This document shows, piece by piece, positions 8,110 to 16,792 of a DNA stretch of 39,692 bases; the stretch's first letter is position 1; every line of letters begins with the position of its first letter. Origin of the DNA: an uncultured Gemmatimonadales bacterium. GTDB taxonomy: Bacteria; Gemmatimonadota; Gemmatimonadetes; Gemmatimonadales; GWC2-71-9. The position numbers were made by a program, and so were the translations under genes. Location of the stretch: contig CAMYLY010000020.1 in assembly GCA_947259405.1 (NCBI GenBank), forward strand, positions 1 through 39,692, in the 5' to 3' direction. The notes below the pieces were generated by a model that had not been told where the DNA came from, ran no database searches, and worked only from the letters and a program-made list of their open reading frames with translations.

Positions 8110-9095
8110 CGGCCGTCGATCGCCTGCAAGCGGTGCGGGTAGCCGTCCTCGCGGGACGCTTCGCTGATGCGCTCGAAACGCTGGCTCAGCTCCCCGGAGA
8201 CGTGCAAGCGACGGCGGATGCCATGCTGTTCCAAGCCATGGCCCTCTGGCGTACCGGCGGCTACACGCGCAGCGCGTCGCTCGCGCGCCAGGCGTCGTCT
8301 GCATTTCAAACGCGTGGCGACTCGGACGGCCTCATGCGCAGTGAGAACGTGGCAGCCGCCGCAGACTTCGCACTCGGCAACCTGGCCGAGGCGCGCTTGG
8401 GGTTCACCCATGCCCTCCGGCACGCGGACACGCTAGGCGATGATCTGATGATTGCGCGGTGCGCCAACAACCTCGGCAATGTGGCATACTATCTCGCGGA
8501 TTACGCACAGGCGCTGTCGTCCTACCGGCTCGCCGAGGCGAGTTTCGAAAGCGCGGGTTGGCGACGGGGCCTCGCGGAAGTTTGGCTCAACCGCAGCATC
8601 GTGTTTCGCGAGATGGGCGACCTCGATGCCTCACTCGTCGCGGGCGACCGCGCCGTCGAGCGCGCCGAGTCGGAAGAGGATCAGCGACTTTTGGGTCAAG
8701 GACTCGCTACACGCGCCGAGACGCACGCGCACATGCGTGATTTCGCGGTCGCCGTCATCGAAGCCAAGCGCGCTGAAGGATTGGCCGCCACCGAGGTGAA
8801 CCCGGTGGACGAAGCGGATGCCCTGCGCGTTCAATGCGTGATCGAGCGCCTACGCGGCAATGCGGATGAGGCGATTGCGTTCGGTAATTCTGCCCAGTCC
8901 GCGATCCGACTGCTCGACCACGCCTGGACGACTGCCGAGATCGACCGTGACTTGGGCGAGGCACTTGTTACCGCCGGACGTACCAGTGAGGCGCTGACGC
9001 GGTTTGCGTCCGCAGCCGAAACCTGGCGACGGATGGGAGCGACGGCGCGAGCCGACGCAATGGAGGAGCGGCGAGCGGAGGTGTCGAACTCCTAA
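8106..9095 (+). CDS. TPR-repeat protein, probable partner of the activator
   Basis: The 329-residue product is almost all amphipathic helix pairs of tetratricopeptide type, for example [20 protein letters not shown], a helix pair around [20 protein letters not shown], and [19 protein letters not shown]. There is no signal peptide or membrane segment, so it is cytoplasmic. It resembles the TPR sensor regions of MalT/SARP-like regulators, but has no DNA-binding domain. Its ATG overlaps the stop of the sigma54 activator (ATGA at 8106-8109), so the two are translationally coupled. I infer protein-protein regulation of that activator. Its stop codon overlaps the stop of the convergent rnhB gene. 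Confidence 0.8.
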   Translation: MTAVDRLQAVRVAVLAGRFADALETLAQLPGDVQATADAMLFQAMALWRTGGYTRSASLARQASSAFQTRGDSDGLMRSENVAAAADFALGNLAEARLGFTHALRHADTLGDDLMIARCANNLGNVAYYLADYAQALSSYRLAEASFESAGWRRGLAEVWLNRSIVFREMGDLDASLVAGDRAVERAESEEDQRLLGQGLATRAETHAHMRDFAVAVIEAKRAEGLAATEVNPVDEADALRVQCVIERLRGNADEAIAFGNSAQSAIRLLDHAWTTAEIDRDLGEALVTAGRTSEALTRFASAAETWRRMGATARADAMEERRAEVSNS

Positions 9096-9709
9096 AGCAG
9101 CCGCGGCTGTATCACCGGCGCAAACGAACGCCGGTGGTGCGGTGTCGGCCCAACGTCATCCAACATTGCCATGTGGCTGGCCGTTGCGTACCCCTTGTTG
9201 TCTCCCCACCCGTACTTGGGATACCGCCGGTCGAGCCGCTGCATAAGACGATCGCGGACACATTTCGCCAACACGGAGGCGCCGGCGATCGACAGCGATG
9301 TGGCGTCACCGCCAACCACAGCGTCGTGTCGCCACTTGAGCTCGGGCATGGCCTTCCCGTCGATGATCACGTAGTCCGGAACAACCGCGAGGCGCGCCAC
9401 CGCTCGCCGCATCGCGAGGGCGGTGGCTCGCCGGATATTCAACCGATCGATTTCTCGCACTGAGGCCGCCCCAATGGCCCAGGCCACGGCCGCTCCACAC
9501 ACCGTGTCGTACATCTCGATGCGCTGTTTGGCAGTCATCTGTTTGGAATCGCGTAGCCCTTCGATAGAAGACTGCGCGTGATCGAACACCACCGCCGCTG
9601 CAACAACGGGCCCCGCTAAGGGCCCGCGTCCGACTTCATCGAGACCGGCGACATGCCGGTATCCCGCCGCCCAAAGCGCCTGCTCGCGCTCCAGCGTCGG
9701 GGTATCCAC
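9092..9709 (-). CDS. rnhB: Ribonuclease HII
   Basis: This enzyme cleaves the RNA strand of RNA-DNA hybrids and removes misincorporated ribonucleotides. The 205-residue product has AGLDEVGRGPLAGPVVAAAV (Asp24, Glu25), DSK (54-56), VIIDGKAMP (Asp117) and SIAGASVLAKCVRDRLM (Asp153), giving the full D-E-D-D catalytic set. The GTG at 9709 is chosen because it lies one base after the rplS stop. Reading further upstream only gives antisense of rplS. It is the last gene of the ffh-rpsP-rimM-trmD-rplS-rnhB block, a common bacterial order. Its TAG overlaps the TAA of the convergent TPR gene. Confidence 0.95.
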   Translation of the reverse strand: MDTPTLEREQALWAAGYRHVAGLDEVGRGPLAGPVVAAAVVFDHAQSSIEGLRDSKQMTAKQRIEMYDTVCGAAVAWAIGAASVREIDRLNIRRATALAMRRAVARLAVVPDYVIIDGKAMPELKWRHDAVVGGDATSLSIAGASVLAKCVRDRLMQRLDRRYPKYGWGDNKGYATASHMAMLDDVGPTPHHRRSFAPVIQPRLL

Positions 9710-9710
9710 G

Positions 9711-10058
9711 TTAGCGCTCTTGCCGCTCCCGAATGCGCGCGGCCTTTCCGGACAGCTGCCGCAGGTAGTACAGCTTGGCTTGTCGCACGCGACCCCGTCG
9801 GACGACCTCGACCGAGGCAACACCCGGCGACTGCAGCGGGAACACGCGCTCCACGCCGACACCCGCCGAGACCTTCCGTACCGTGAAGGTCTCGTTGTTC
9901 CCTGAGCCGCGACGTCCAATGCACACGCCCTCGAACACCTGCAGGCGCTCCTTTTCCCCTTCCCGCACGCGGACAGCGACCCGAATCGTATCACCCGGGC
10001 GGAACTCGGGAATGTCTGTTCGCAAGCCTTCGGCTCGTATGGCTTCCAAGCGTTTCAT
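9711..10058 (-). CDS. rplS: 50S ribosomal protein L19
   Basis: L19 sits at the interface of the 30S and 50S subunits. The 115-residue product starts at ATG 10058 ([20 protein letters not shown]) behind GAGGT and has the typical [20 protein letters not shown] and [20 protein letters not shown] segments and the basic C-terminus [20 protein letters not shown]. The length is normal for the family. It lies 11 bases after trmD and one base before the rnhB GTG. Confidence 0.97.
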   Translation of the reverse strand: MKRLEAIRAEGLRTDIPEFRPGDTIRVAVRVREGEKERLQVFEGVCIGRRGSGNNETFTVRKVSAGVGVERVFPLQSPGVASVEVVRRGRVRQAKLYYLRQLSGKAARIRERQER

Positions 10059-10069
10059 GATCAACCTCG

Positions 10070-10774
10070 TCAATCTTCTTCCATCGACGGTGTCGTCGAT
10101 TCGTGTCGCTCCCAGAGATCCGGGCGGCGCTCTCGGGTGAGGCGTTTCGCCTCTGCCTGACGCCAAGCCTCGATTTGTGCGTGATCTCCACTCAACAATA
10201 CGTCTGGTACTGCCATTCCGCGATACTCTGCCGGCCTGGTAAAACTCGGCGGGCTCAACAATCCTTCATAGAACGAATCCGTTGCCGCCGAGTCGTGGTC
10301 GCCCAATGCTCCGGGCAGTAACCGAACCACGGCATCCAACACGCACATCGCGGCGAACTCTCCGCCCGACAACACCGCGTCGCCGAGCGCCACCTCCTCC
10401 ACACCCGGGATACTCGCCACGCGCGCATCCACGTCCTTGTAATGACCGCACAGCAGTGTGAGCTCCGCTCCCACGCTGTACCGCACCGCCGCTTCGTGCC
10501 CGAACTGCCGCCCGCGTGCTGACAGCAACACGATCGGCGCCGACACGTCGAGCGTTTCCACCGCTCGAAAGAACGGCTCGGGCTTCAACACCATCCCCGC
10601 ACCACCGCCGTACGGGTAGTCGTCGACGGTCTTGTGCTTGTCCTCAGTGAAGTCGCGAAGATCCACGACGTTCACCTCGACCAGGCCTGCCGCGACAGCG
10701 CGCCCAATGATGCTGGTGTGTACCGGGGCTGTGAACAACTCCGGAAACAACGTGACAACGTTGATACGCAGCAC
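10070..10774 (-). CDS. trmD: tRNA (guanine37-N1) methyltransferase
   Basis: TrmD methylates G37 of tRNAs that read CNN codons, using S-adenosylmethionine, and prevents +1 frameshifting. The 234-residue product, starting at GTG 10774, has the trefoil-knot SPOUT landmarks [28 protein letters not shown] and [13 protein letters not shown], and the C-terminal [17 protein letters not shown] and [16 protein letters not shown]. The SAM-site motif reads GHYKDVD, whereas the proteobacterial form is GRYEGID. A similar H/K form is, as I recall, usual in Bacteroidetes enzymes. It is three bases downstream of rimM. Confidence 0.96.
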   Translation of the reverse strand: MLRINVVTLFPELFTAPVHTSIIGRAVAAGLVEVNVVDLRDFTEDKHKTVDDYPYGGGAGMVLKPEPFFRAVETLDVSAPIVLLSARGRQFGHEAAVRYSVGAELTLLCGHYKDVDARVASIPGVEEVALGDAVLSGGEFAAMCVLDAVVRLLPGALGDHDSAATDSFYEGLLSPPSFTRPAEYRGMAVPDVLLSGDHAQIEAWRQAEAKRLTRERRPDLWERHESTTPSMEED

Positions 10775-10777
10775 GGG

Positions 10778-11302
10778 TTACAGCTCCAACAAGCCTTCAG
10801 GGGGATCGAGTTCGATCATACCGCGCCGTCGATCCACCTGCTTCACGATCGGTCGGCGGAAGGGAACCAACAGCGTCCGTTCACCAACCTCGATCTCCAA
10901 CAACGTCCCGCCGGGTGCTTGAACCAACCCGAGGGCCGTTCCCACGACTTCGCCCTTCACCACCACGTCGGTCCCGGGCACTTCATGTTCGTACAACTCG
11001 TCGTCCGCGGGCGGCCTCAGCTCCGACGCGTCCACCCCGAACACCCGATCCCGCCAGCCATCGACCCCAGGGCGGTCCTGCACTCCCTCGAACTTGAGCA
11101 GCCACTGCCGCTGATAGCGTCGCGACCGTTCGATCGTCACCGGCTGATCAACGGGCTGCCCGTCATCATCGATTGGCACCAGTTGGCGCCCTGGTTGAAA
11201 CACGGCTTCCGGATCGTCCGTGAGCAACCACACGACCACATCACCCTTGAGTCCGTGTGGCTTGCGGACGCGCGCTACCGCGAGGTAGGCGCTCTCCGCC
11301 AC
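10778..11302 (-). CDS. rimM: 16S rRNA processing protein RimM
   Basis: RimM binds S19 and assists maturation of the 30S head. The 174-residue product, starting at GTG 11302, has the N-terminal barrel (AVARVRKPHGLKGDVVVWLL) and a PRC-barrel C-half (LGLVQAPGGTLLEIEV, LVPFRRPIVKQVD). The usual length is about 170 residues. It is six bases after rpsP and three bases before trmD, in the standard order. Confidence 0.95.
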   Translation of the reverse strand: MAESAYLAVARVRKPHGLKGDVVVWLLTDDPEAVFQPGRQLVPIDDDGQPVDQPVTIERSRRYQRQWLLKFEGVQDRPGVDGWRDRVFGVDASELRPPADDELYEHEVPGTDVVVKGEVVGTALGLVQAPGGTLLEIEVGERTLLVPFRRPIVKQVDRRRGMIELDPPEGLLEL

Positions 11303-11308
11303 AAACGA

Positions 11309-11584
11309 CTACTCCGTCGAGGCTGGTGCAGCAGCCGTCTCGCCCGCGAACACGCCGGCTTTCTTGAAGAGCGACCGCACCGTGTCGGACGGCGTCGCGC
11401 CCTTCTCCAACCATCGTTTCGCCTTGTCCATGTCGACGTTGATGGTCTGCGGTTCGGTCCGCGGATTGTACTGCCCGATCGTTTCGATGAAGCGACCCGG
11501 ACCTGCGCTCTTGTCTGTCACGACGATCCTGTACACGGGGTGCTTTTTCCGTCCCACCCGTCGCAAGCGAATGCGAGTTGCCAT
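11309..11584 (-). CDS. rpsP: 30S ribosomal protein S16
   Basis: S16 is a small-subunit assembly protein. The 91-residue product starts at ATG 11584 with MATRIRLRRVGRKKHPVYRI, which is diagnostic, followed by TDKSAGPGRFIETIGQYNPR and WLEKGATPSDTVRSLFKKAG. The short Ala-rich tail is normal. It is four bases after ffh. Confidence 0.98.
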   Translation of the reverse strand: MATRIRLRRVGRKKHPVYRIVVTDKSAGPGRFIETIGQYNPRTEPQTINVDMDKAKRWLEKGATPSDTVRSLFKKAGVFAGETAAAPASTE

Positions 11585-11588
11585 ACGT

Positions 11589-12932
11589 CTACCTTGAAAA
11601 CTGTTGCATCATCGGCGGGAACCCCCCGCGATTGCCCTTCTTCATCATCTTCTGCATCTGCTCGAACTGCTTCACGAGCTGGTTCACTTCACTGACCGGT
11701 CTGCCCGCCCCGCGCGCGATCCTCGCTCGCCTCGACCCGTTCAATACCTTGGGCTTCTTCCGCTCTTCCGGCGTCATGGAGAGAATGATCGCCTCCACGT
11801 ACTTGATCCGTTTCGGATCCGCATTGACCTGCTTGAGCATCTTCGGGTTCATACCCGGAAGCATTCCCAACAGGTTCTTGAGCGGTCCCATCTTCTGCAT
11901 CTGGCGCATGGCCGAAAGGAAGTCCTCCAAGTCCATGCCCTTCTTCGAGGTCGCCTTCCGCGCCAATCGCTCGGCGTCCTCGACTGACACCGCGTCTTGT
12001 GCGCGCTCGACCAACCCGACCACATCGCCACGCTGCAGGATGCGGCCGGCCATGCGAACCGGATCAAACGGCTCCAGTGCATCGACGCCTTCTCCGACAC
12101 CCACGTACTTGATCGGGGCGCCGGTGACGCCTCGCATCGACAGGGCCGCCCCGCCGCGCGCGTCACCATCCAACTTGGTGAGGATGACACCGGTCACGCC
12201 CACCCCGTCATTGAACCCAGAGGCGATTCGGACCGCATCCTGACCCGTCATTCCGTCGGCCACCAACAGCACCTCGTGGGGCTTGACGGCGTCCTTGATC
12301 TGCTCCAACTCCGCCATCATCGCATCGTCGATCTGCAGACGGCCCGCCGTATCGACGATCACCGAGCGCGCCTTGGCCTTCCGGGCCGCGACGAGCCCCT
12401 CTTGGACAAGCTCGACGACGTCCTCATGGTCGCCCGTCCGCCGGTCCGCCGGTCCGTACACCCCAACCTGAACCTTCTCCGCCAGCTGGCGCAGCTGCTC
12501 CTCGGCGGCCGGGCGGTATACATCCGCCGCCACCAGAAACGGCGCCTTTTGCTCGCGCTTCAGCCGGTACGCCAACTTGGCGGCCGTGGTCGTCTTGCCC
12601 GATCCCTGCAGGCCGACCAACAGGACGACCGTGGGCGGAATCGACGCGAATCCCACCGGCACCTTTTCCTCACCGAGCAGCCGGACCAACTCATCGTGTA
12701 CGATCTTGACCAGCTGCTGACCGGGTCGTACCGCCTTGATCTTCGGCAAGCCCACCGCCTGCTCTCGAACCCGCTCGACGAAATCCCGCGTGAGCTCATA
12801 GCTCACATCCGCTTCGAGCAGCACCCGACGTACTTCTCGGAGGCCTTCTTTGATCGCCTCTTCTGTGAGAACACCCTGCCCACTGAGGCGTTGCAGCACC
12901 GCAGACAGGTTCTCAGAAAGCCCGGAGAACAT
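11589..12932 (-). CDS. ffh: Signal recognition particle protein Ffh (SRP54)
   Basis: Ffh binds signal sequences on nascent chains with 4.5S RNA and delivers ribosomes to FtsY at the membrane. The 447-residue product has an N domain (1-90), a GTPase G domain with GLQGSGKTTTAAKL (109-122), DTAGRL and TKLDGDARGG, and a methionine-rich M domain with PGMNPKMLKQ, ILSMTPEERKKP and the RNA-binding segment SRRARIARGAGRPVSEVN. It ends with the Met/Gly tail. ATG 12932 sits just after a TAAGG. It heads the ribosomal/tRNA modification block. Confidence 0.98.
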   Translation of the reverse strand: MFSGLSENLSAVLQRLSGQGVLTEEAIKEGLREVRRVLLEADVSYELTRDFVERVREQAVGLPKIKAVRPGQQLVKIVHDELVRLLGEEKVPVGFASIPPTVVLLVGLQGSGKTTTAAKLAYRLKREQKAPFLVAADVYRPAAEEQLRQLAEKVQVGVYGPADRRTGDHEDVVELVQEGLVAARKAKARSVIVDTAGRLQIDDAMMAELEQIKDAVKPHEVLLVADGMTGQDAVRIASGFNDGVGVTGVILTKLDGDARGGAALSMRGVTGAPIKYVGVGEGVDALEPFDPVRMAGRILQRGDVVGLVERAQDAVSVEDAERLARKATSKKGMDLEDFLSAMRQMQKMGPLKNLLGMLPGMNPKMLKQVNADPKRIKYVEAIILSMTPEERKKPKVLNGSRRARIARGAGRPVSEVNQLVKQFEQMQKMMKKGNRGGFPPMMQQFSR

Positions 12933-13010
12933 CGCCTTACAAAATAGATGGGGGACGCCCCTCAGGGGTAGGGCACTGACCTCGGCGGCGGGCCGTGGCG
13001 CCCGCGACTT

Positions 13011-13020
13011 GGGGGGGGGG
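13011..13020. repeat. Homopolymer of ten G (C on the minus strand)
   Basis: Ten consecutive Gs lie between a truncated gene (stop at 13023) and ffh (start at 12932), about 80 bases upstream of ffh on the minus strand. Such tracts slip easily. Here it is outside any intact reading frame, so it could change ffh promoter spacing or be a length error. The surrounding 12933-13022 holds no gene. Confidence 0.7.
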
Positions 13021-13022
13021 AG

Positions 13023-13316
13023 CTACCCCGCCAGTGCCGCTTCGGGTGCGCCCTCCTGCCCCGCAGCCTCCACCTCGCGATCCTCTCGGCGTCCGATGGC
13101 GCGCACGGCCACCCGCCGAAGCTCGGTCTCGGGCGCGCTGAGGCCCAAGCGACGGGATTCGATCCCCGACCCTCCACAGCCGCGAGCGTACTCCTCCTCG
13201 AGCATGGCAGCCCGCAATCCGGGATCGCGCGTGACGAACGGGACCGGCTCCACGGGCTGCTCAACCTCTTGGGAACAAGCCGTGATTCCTGAAAATACCG
13301 CCACGATCAGTGGCAT
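13023..13316 (-). pseudogene. Truncated HEAT-like lipoprotein remnant
   Basis: A 97-codon frame from ATG 13316 begins with a weak signal and possible lipobox (GITAC). It then reads DPGLRAAMLEEEYARG and ends with TELRRVAVRAIGRREDREVE, which looks like the first helix pair of a HEAT-repeat protein of the kind fused to peptidyl-prolyl isomerases. The frame stops at 13023 just as repeats should begin, and none of the other frames continues the pattern. The signal lacks the usual positive start. It is probably the 5' remnant of a longer gene lost by deletion. A genuine small lipoprotein cannot be excluded. Confidence 0.4.
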
Positions 13317-13407
13317 CCTGCTCGCAAGATCCCTGAACTTTACGGTGTCACTCTCCTGCCCAGGTTGCGGGTCGCATAGGCCCATTCCGCCACCCAGTCC
13401 CGCAAGT

Positions 13408-14664
13408 CTACCGGATCTCCGTATCCACCCCGGTCTCACCCTCCGAACGAGCGATGATAGCAGCACCGCAGGAGTCGCTGAAGATGTTGACCGCGGTTCG
13501 GTACATGTCGAGTGGCCGGTCTATCGCAAGCATCGAGCCGACGATCACGTTTACGTCCGGGCCGCGAAGGCCGATCGCCTCGAGCACGATGAAGATCACC
13601 ACGAGCCCCGCCGACGGCACTGCCGCCGCACCGATCGACGCCAAGAGCGCCGTCAGAACGACGATCGCCTGCTGCATGATCGTCAGATCGAATCCCAGCG
13701 CCTGTGCAATGAAGAGTGCGCCGGCACACTCGAAAACCGCAGTGCCGTCCATGTTGACCGTCGCCCCCATCGGTAGGACGAAGGACGCGATCTTGTTGGA
13801 TACGCCCACCTTCTCCTCGACCACGTTCATCGTGACGGGTAGCGTAGCCCCCGAAGAGCTGGTCGAGAACGCGATCAGCAGCGGCTCACGCATGTTGGCG
13901 AAGTGGATGCGTGGAGAGATCCGCCCTAGAACGATCAACAGGATGGGAAGGCTCACCAGGAAGTGGATCGTTACCCCCGACCCGATCGTGAGCGCGTACA
14001 GGGCGAGGGGCCGGAAGGCGTCAAAACCGGTCGTACCCACCATCCGCGCGATCAGCGCGAACACTCCGATCGGCAGGAACTTTATGATGCCCGCCGTGAG
14101 ATTCATCATCACATGAAAGAGCGCCTCGAAGAGCTCCACCACCGGCTCCCGGGTCTTGTCGGGAAGGGTCGTGAGCGCAGCCCCGAAGACGATGCAGAAG
14201 AAGATGAGCGCCAGCATGTCGGCACCGGCGGCGGCATGAATGACGTTCTCCGGAACGATGTCCAGAAGGAGTTGGACCGGCGAATCGGGCGTGGATAGCT
14301 CGGGAAGCGTCTGCTGATCCGTGCCCGTCAGGTTCGCCCCTACGCCAGGACGGATGAGATTGACCATCAGGAGTCCGACGAAGGCCGCGAAGAAACTCGA
14401 GAGCACGTAGTAGCCCAGCGTCTTGCTGAACAAGCGCCCCAGGGCGCGGCCCCCGCCGACCGATGCCACGCCCGAAATGATCGACGTGAACACAAGCGGC
14501 ACGATGATCATTCGGAGCAGCTTCATGAACAGGTCCCCGATCCACCCGACGCGGTCGGCCATCGGTTCGCCGAACACGGCTCCCGCCAACGCACCGAGCA
14601 CCATGGCCATGAGCACCTGCCAGTGTAGTCGGCGATACCAGGGGGCGTCCGGATTGTGCTTCAT
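13408..14664 (-). CDS. Dicarboxylate/amino acid:cation symporter (DAACS family)
   Basis: This inner-membrane transporter takes up acidic amino acids or C4-dicarboxylates with Na+ or H+. The 418-residue product starts at ATG 14664. It has family landmarks: FMKLLRMIIVPLVFTSIISG, TLGYYVLSS, the serine-rich hairpin STSSSGATLPVT, NMDGTAVFE, and DMYRTAVNIFSDSCGAAIIA with the Asp and Arg that contact acidic substrate. An extension to 14748 exists but lacks a ribosome site. A second, truncated family member lies immediately upstream on the same strand. Substrate cannot be fixed from sequence: glutamate, aspartate and C4-dicarboxylates are all possible. Confidence 0.92.
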   Translation of the reverse strand: MKHNPDAPWYRRLHWQVLMAMVLGALAGAVFGEPMADRVGWIGDLFMKLLRMIIVPLVFTSIISGVASVGGGRALGRLFSKTLGYYVLSSFFAAFVGLLMVNLIRPGVGANLTGTDQQTLPELSTPDSPVQLLLDIVPENVIHAAAGADMLALIFFCIVFGAALTTLPDKTREPVVELFEALFHVMMNLTAGIIKFLPIGVFALIARMVGTTGFDAFRPLALYALTIGSGVTIHFLVSLPILLIVLGRISPRIHFANMREPLLIAFSTSSSGATLPVTMNVVEEKVGVSNKIASFVLPMGATVNMDGTAVFECAGALFIAQALGFDLTIMQQAIVVLTALLASIGAAAVPSAGLVVIFIVLEAIGLRGPDVNVIVGSMLAIDRPLDMYRTAVNIFSDSCGAAIIARSEGETGVDTEIR

Positions 14665-14812
14665 GGGGGTTGTCCTATCCAAAGGCGGTGAGACGCTCAC
14701 GGTGGAGTCGTCGCGCCGAAGATAGACGGTCGCCACGACATCCGCCAAGCCAGAGCGCCCTGTGTGTCCGCACCGCTACGGGCGCCGGGCTTTTCCCAAC
14801 CCTCTCCCCACC

Positions 14813-15172
14813 TCATGTTGTCCGATCGGTCCGAAAGCGTAGGCCGCTCGAAGGTTGGGTGCGCCCCGCAACGCTGGCCGCCCTCGACACGGCAACGGCG
14901 GTCGTGATCAGGTAGTACCCCAGTGTTTTGCCTCCCACCCTCCCGAGCGCGCGGAGGTCACCCCGACTCGCAACCCCAACGATGAGGCTTGCCACGACGA
15001 GCGGAATGACGATCATGGTGATGGCGTTGATGAACGCATCCCCAACCGGCGACAACGCGCTGAAGGCTGTTTGCGGCCATGTGGTGCCCGTCCGCACGGC
15101 GAGAATGTTGGCCGCGATGCCGGCGACAGCGCCCAGAACGAGACCGATGGAGATTTTCGTGTACAGTTTCAT
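14813..15172 (-). pseudogene. Truncated DAACS symporter fragment
   Basis: The frame from ATG 15172 matches the N-terminal quarter of the adjacent symporter: MKLYTKISIGLVLGAVAGI, AFINAITMIVIPLVVASLI, and GRVGGKTLGYYLITTAVAV. After about 96 residues the similarity stops abruptly and the frame runs through unrelated Ser/Arg-rich sequence to a stop at 14813. A complete member needs about 400 residues and at least eight membrane segments, so this cannot be a working transporter. It is best explained as a relic of a second symporter whose 3' part was deleted. Confidence 0.8.
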
Positions 15173-15227
15173 AAGTATGCGCCTAGCGTCCGACACGACC
15201 GGCCACCTCCGCGAGCCTGCGTAGCCT

Positions 15228-16790
15228 ATGGCCGATTTTAGCGCCGTCAATGCGGCGGTGACCGTACTGTTTGGGGCCCTTGCCGGCGGGACGACTAATG
15301 CCGTCGCCATCTGGATGCTGTTCCACCCCTACGAGCCACGTGGCCCGCGACCACTGAAGATCCAAGGGGCCATCCCCAAGAACAAGGCCCGGTTGGCCAA
15401 GACCATCGGGCGGACCGTGGGGCAGCGGTTACTTAGCCCTGAAGACCTGAGTCGTCAACTTAGTAACACCGCAACCCGGGGGGCGTTCGACGACGCGGTC
15501 CGCGGGTTCGTCACCCAAGTGCTGGATACAGAGCGCCGGTCGCTGCGGGACGAGCTGCCCGCCGGAGTCATCGACGAGCTCGAGACCATTTTGGACGCGG
15601 TGGCCGACGCCCTGGCTGCGCGCGTGGGCGACTGGGCCACTAGCGAGCAGTTCCGCCCCTCGGTCGAACAATTCTTCGAGAAGGCCCACCGCGACCTGGC
15701 CGACCGCCCGGTTTCGGATGTCCTGACCGACGCACGCCGCGAAGCGATCCGCGACCGCGTCGAACGTTGGGTTGCGGATGCCTCGCAGAGCCCCGAACTC
15801 GAACGCACGATCCGGTCATGGATGGACCGTCAGACGGTCCGCTTGGCCGGTGACCCAACCCCGTTGCTCGACCGGCTTCCGCCCGACCTCGTGGCGGCCG
15901 TCGAACAGGAAATGGCCGGTTACCTGCCGGTCGCCCTGGACCGACTCGCCCGACTGCTGCGCGACCGCGAGTCCCGTGGCCGCATCCAGCGGGCGCTCCA
16001 CAAACTGTTCGAAGGCTACGTCAAAGATCTCGTCATTCACGAGCGAATCGTCGCGCGCCTCGTCGTGACGGAGAAGACGCTGTCGCGACTTCTGGACAAG
16101 GTCGACGAAGAAGGTGTCGATCAACTGACGTCGCTCTTAGACGAACCTCAGATGCGAGCCCAGGTCGCGAAGAGCATCAATGACGCCGTGGTGAATTTCC
16201 TCCGACGGCCTCTGGCAGAGCATTTCCAGCGACTCGGACCCGATCGGGTGGCGGGTATCGCCGACACCGCTGCGGGCCATATCGTCGCCGCACTGCGCGA
16301 CGAATCCACCCGCGGATACGCCATCGAACAGCTCGACCGAGCCCTGCTGTCGGCGGAACAGCGCACGTGGGGCGACATCCTCAAGTACCTCCCGCCTGAT
16401 CGCGCATCCGGATGGCTCGCCGACCTCGCCCAGACACCCCGGCTCAAGCAATGGCTAGCCGACGCAATTAGAAGCGCGTTACACGCACTCGTCGACCGCC
16501 CCATTGGTCGGCCGGCCGACGTGCTTCCCGAGGGTACCGTAGACCGCCTGAGCGATCAACTGGCTCCAGCGCTCTGGCAATGGGTACAGGAACAGATCCC
16601 CGACGTCATGAGCAAGATCGATGTTCAGGGAATGGTCGAGCACAAAGTCTTGGGATTCTCGCTGGAGCGGATCGAGCAGATCGTCCGAGCGACAACGCAG
16701 CGCGAACTCGACCTCATCGTGCGACTGGGATACGTGCTCGGTGCGTTCGTCGGTGCGGTTGCGTACGGCGTGTCGCTCATCCTGCCGTAG
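15228..16790 (+). CDS. DUF445 family membrane protein
   Basis: The 520-residue product starts at ATG 15228, diverging from the symporter remnant. The N-terminus is a membrane segment with the DUF445 signature (GALAGGTTNAVAIWMLFHPY, followed by IQGAIPKNKARLAKTIGRTV). The long middle is helical and charged, with repeated short amphipathic units such as DRLARLLRDRESRGRIQRAL. A second membrane helix lies at the extreme C-terminus (LGAFVGAVAYGVSLILP). This hairpin-like layout, with both ends in the membrane and a large soluble middle, is typical of the family (YheB/YtaB-like). The function is not known; an envelope role is inferred. Its stop is two bases from the stop of the convergent metallopeptidase gene. 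Confidence 0.88.
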   Translation: MADFSAVNAAVTVLFGALAGGTTNAVAIWMLFHPYEPRGPRPLKIQGAIPKNKARLAKTIGRTVGQRLLSPEDLSRQLSNTATRGAFDDAVRGFVTQVLDTERRSLRDELPAGVIDELETILDAVADALAARVGDWATSEQFRPSVEQFFEKAHRDLADRPVSDVLTDARREAIRDRVERWVADASQSPELERTIRSWMDRQTVRLAGDPTPLLDRLPPDLVAAVEQEMAGYLPVALDRLARLLRDRESRGRIQRALHKLFEGYVKDLVIHERIVARLVVTEKTLSRLLDKVDEEGVDQLTSLLDEPQMRAQVAKSINDAVVNFLRRPLAEHFQRLGPDRVAGIADTAAGHIVAALRDESTRGYAIEQLDRALLSAEQRTWGDILKYLPPDRASGWLADLAQTPRLKQWLADAIRSALHALVDRPIGRPADVLPEGTVDRLSDQLAPALWQWVQEQIPDVMSKIDVQGMVEHKVLGFSLERIEQIVRATTQRELDLIVRLGYVLGAFVGAVAYGVSLILP

Positions 16791-16792
16791 CG

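Noticed and set aside
13338..13410. Short minus-strand peptide reading DWVAEWAYATRNLGRR
   Set aside because: It looks protein-like but has no start or ribosome site and no partner; it could be another small remnant but cannot be supported.
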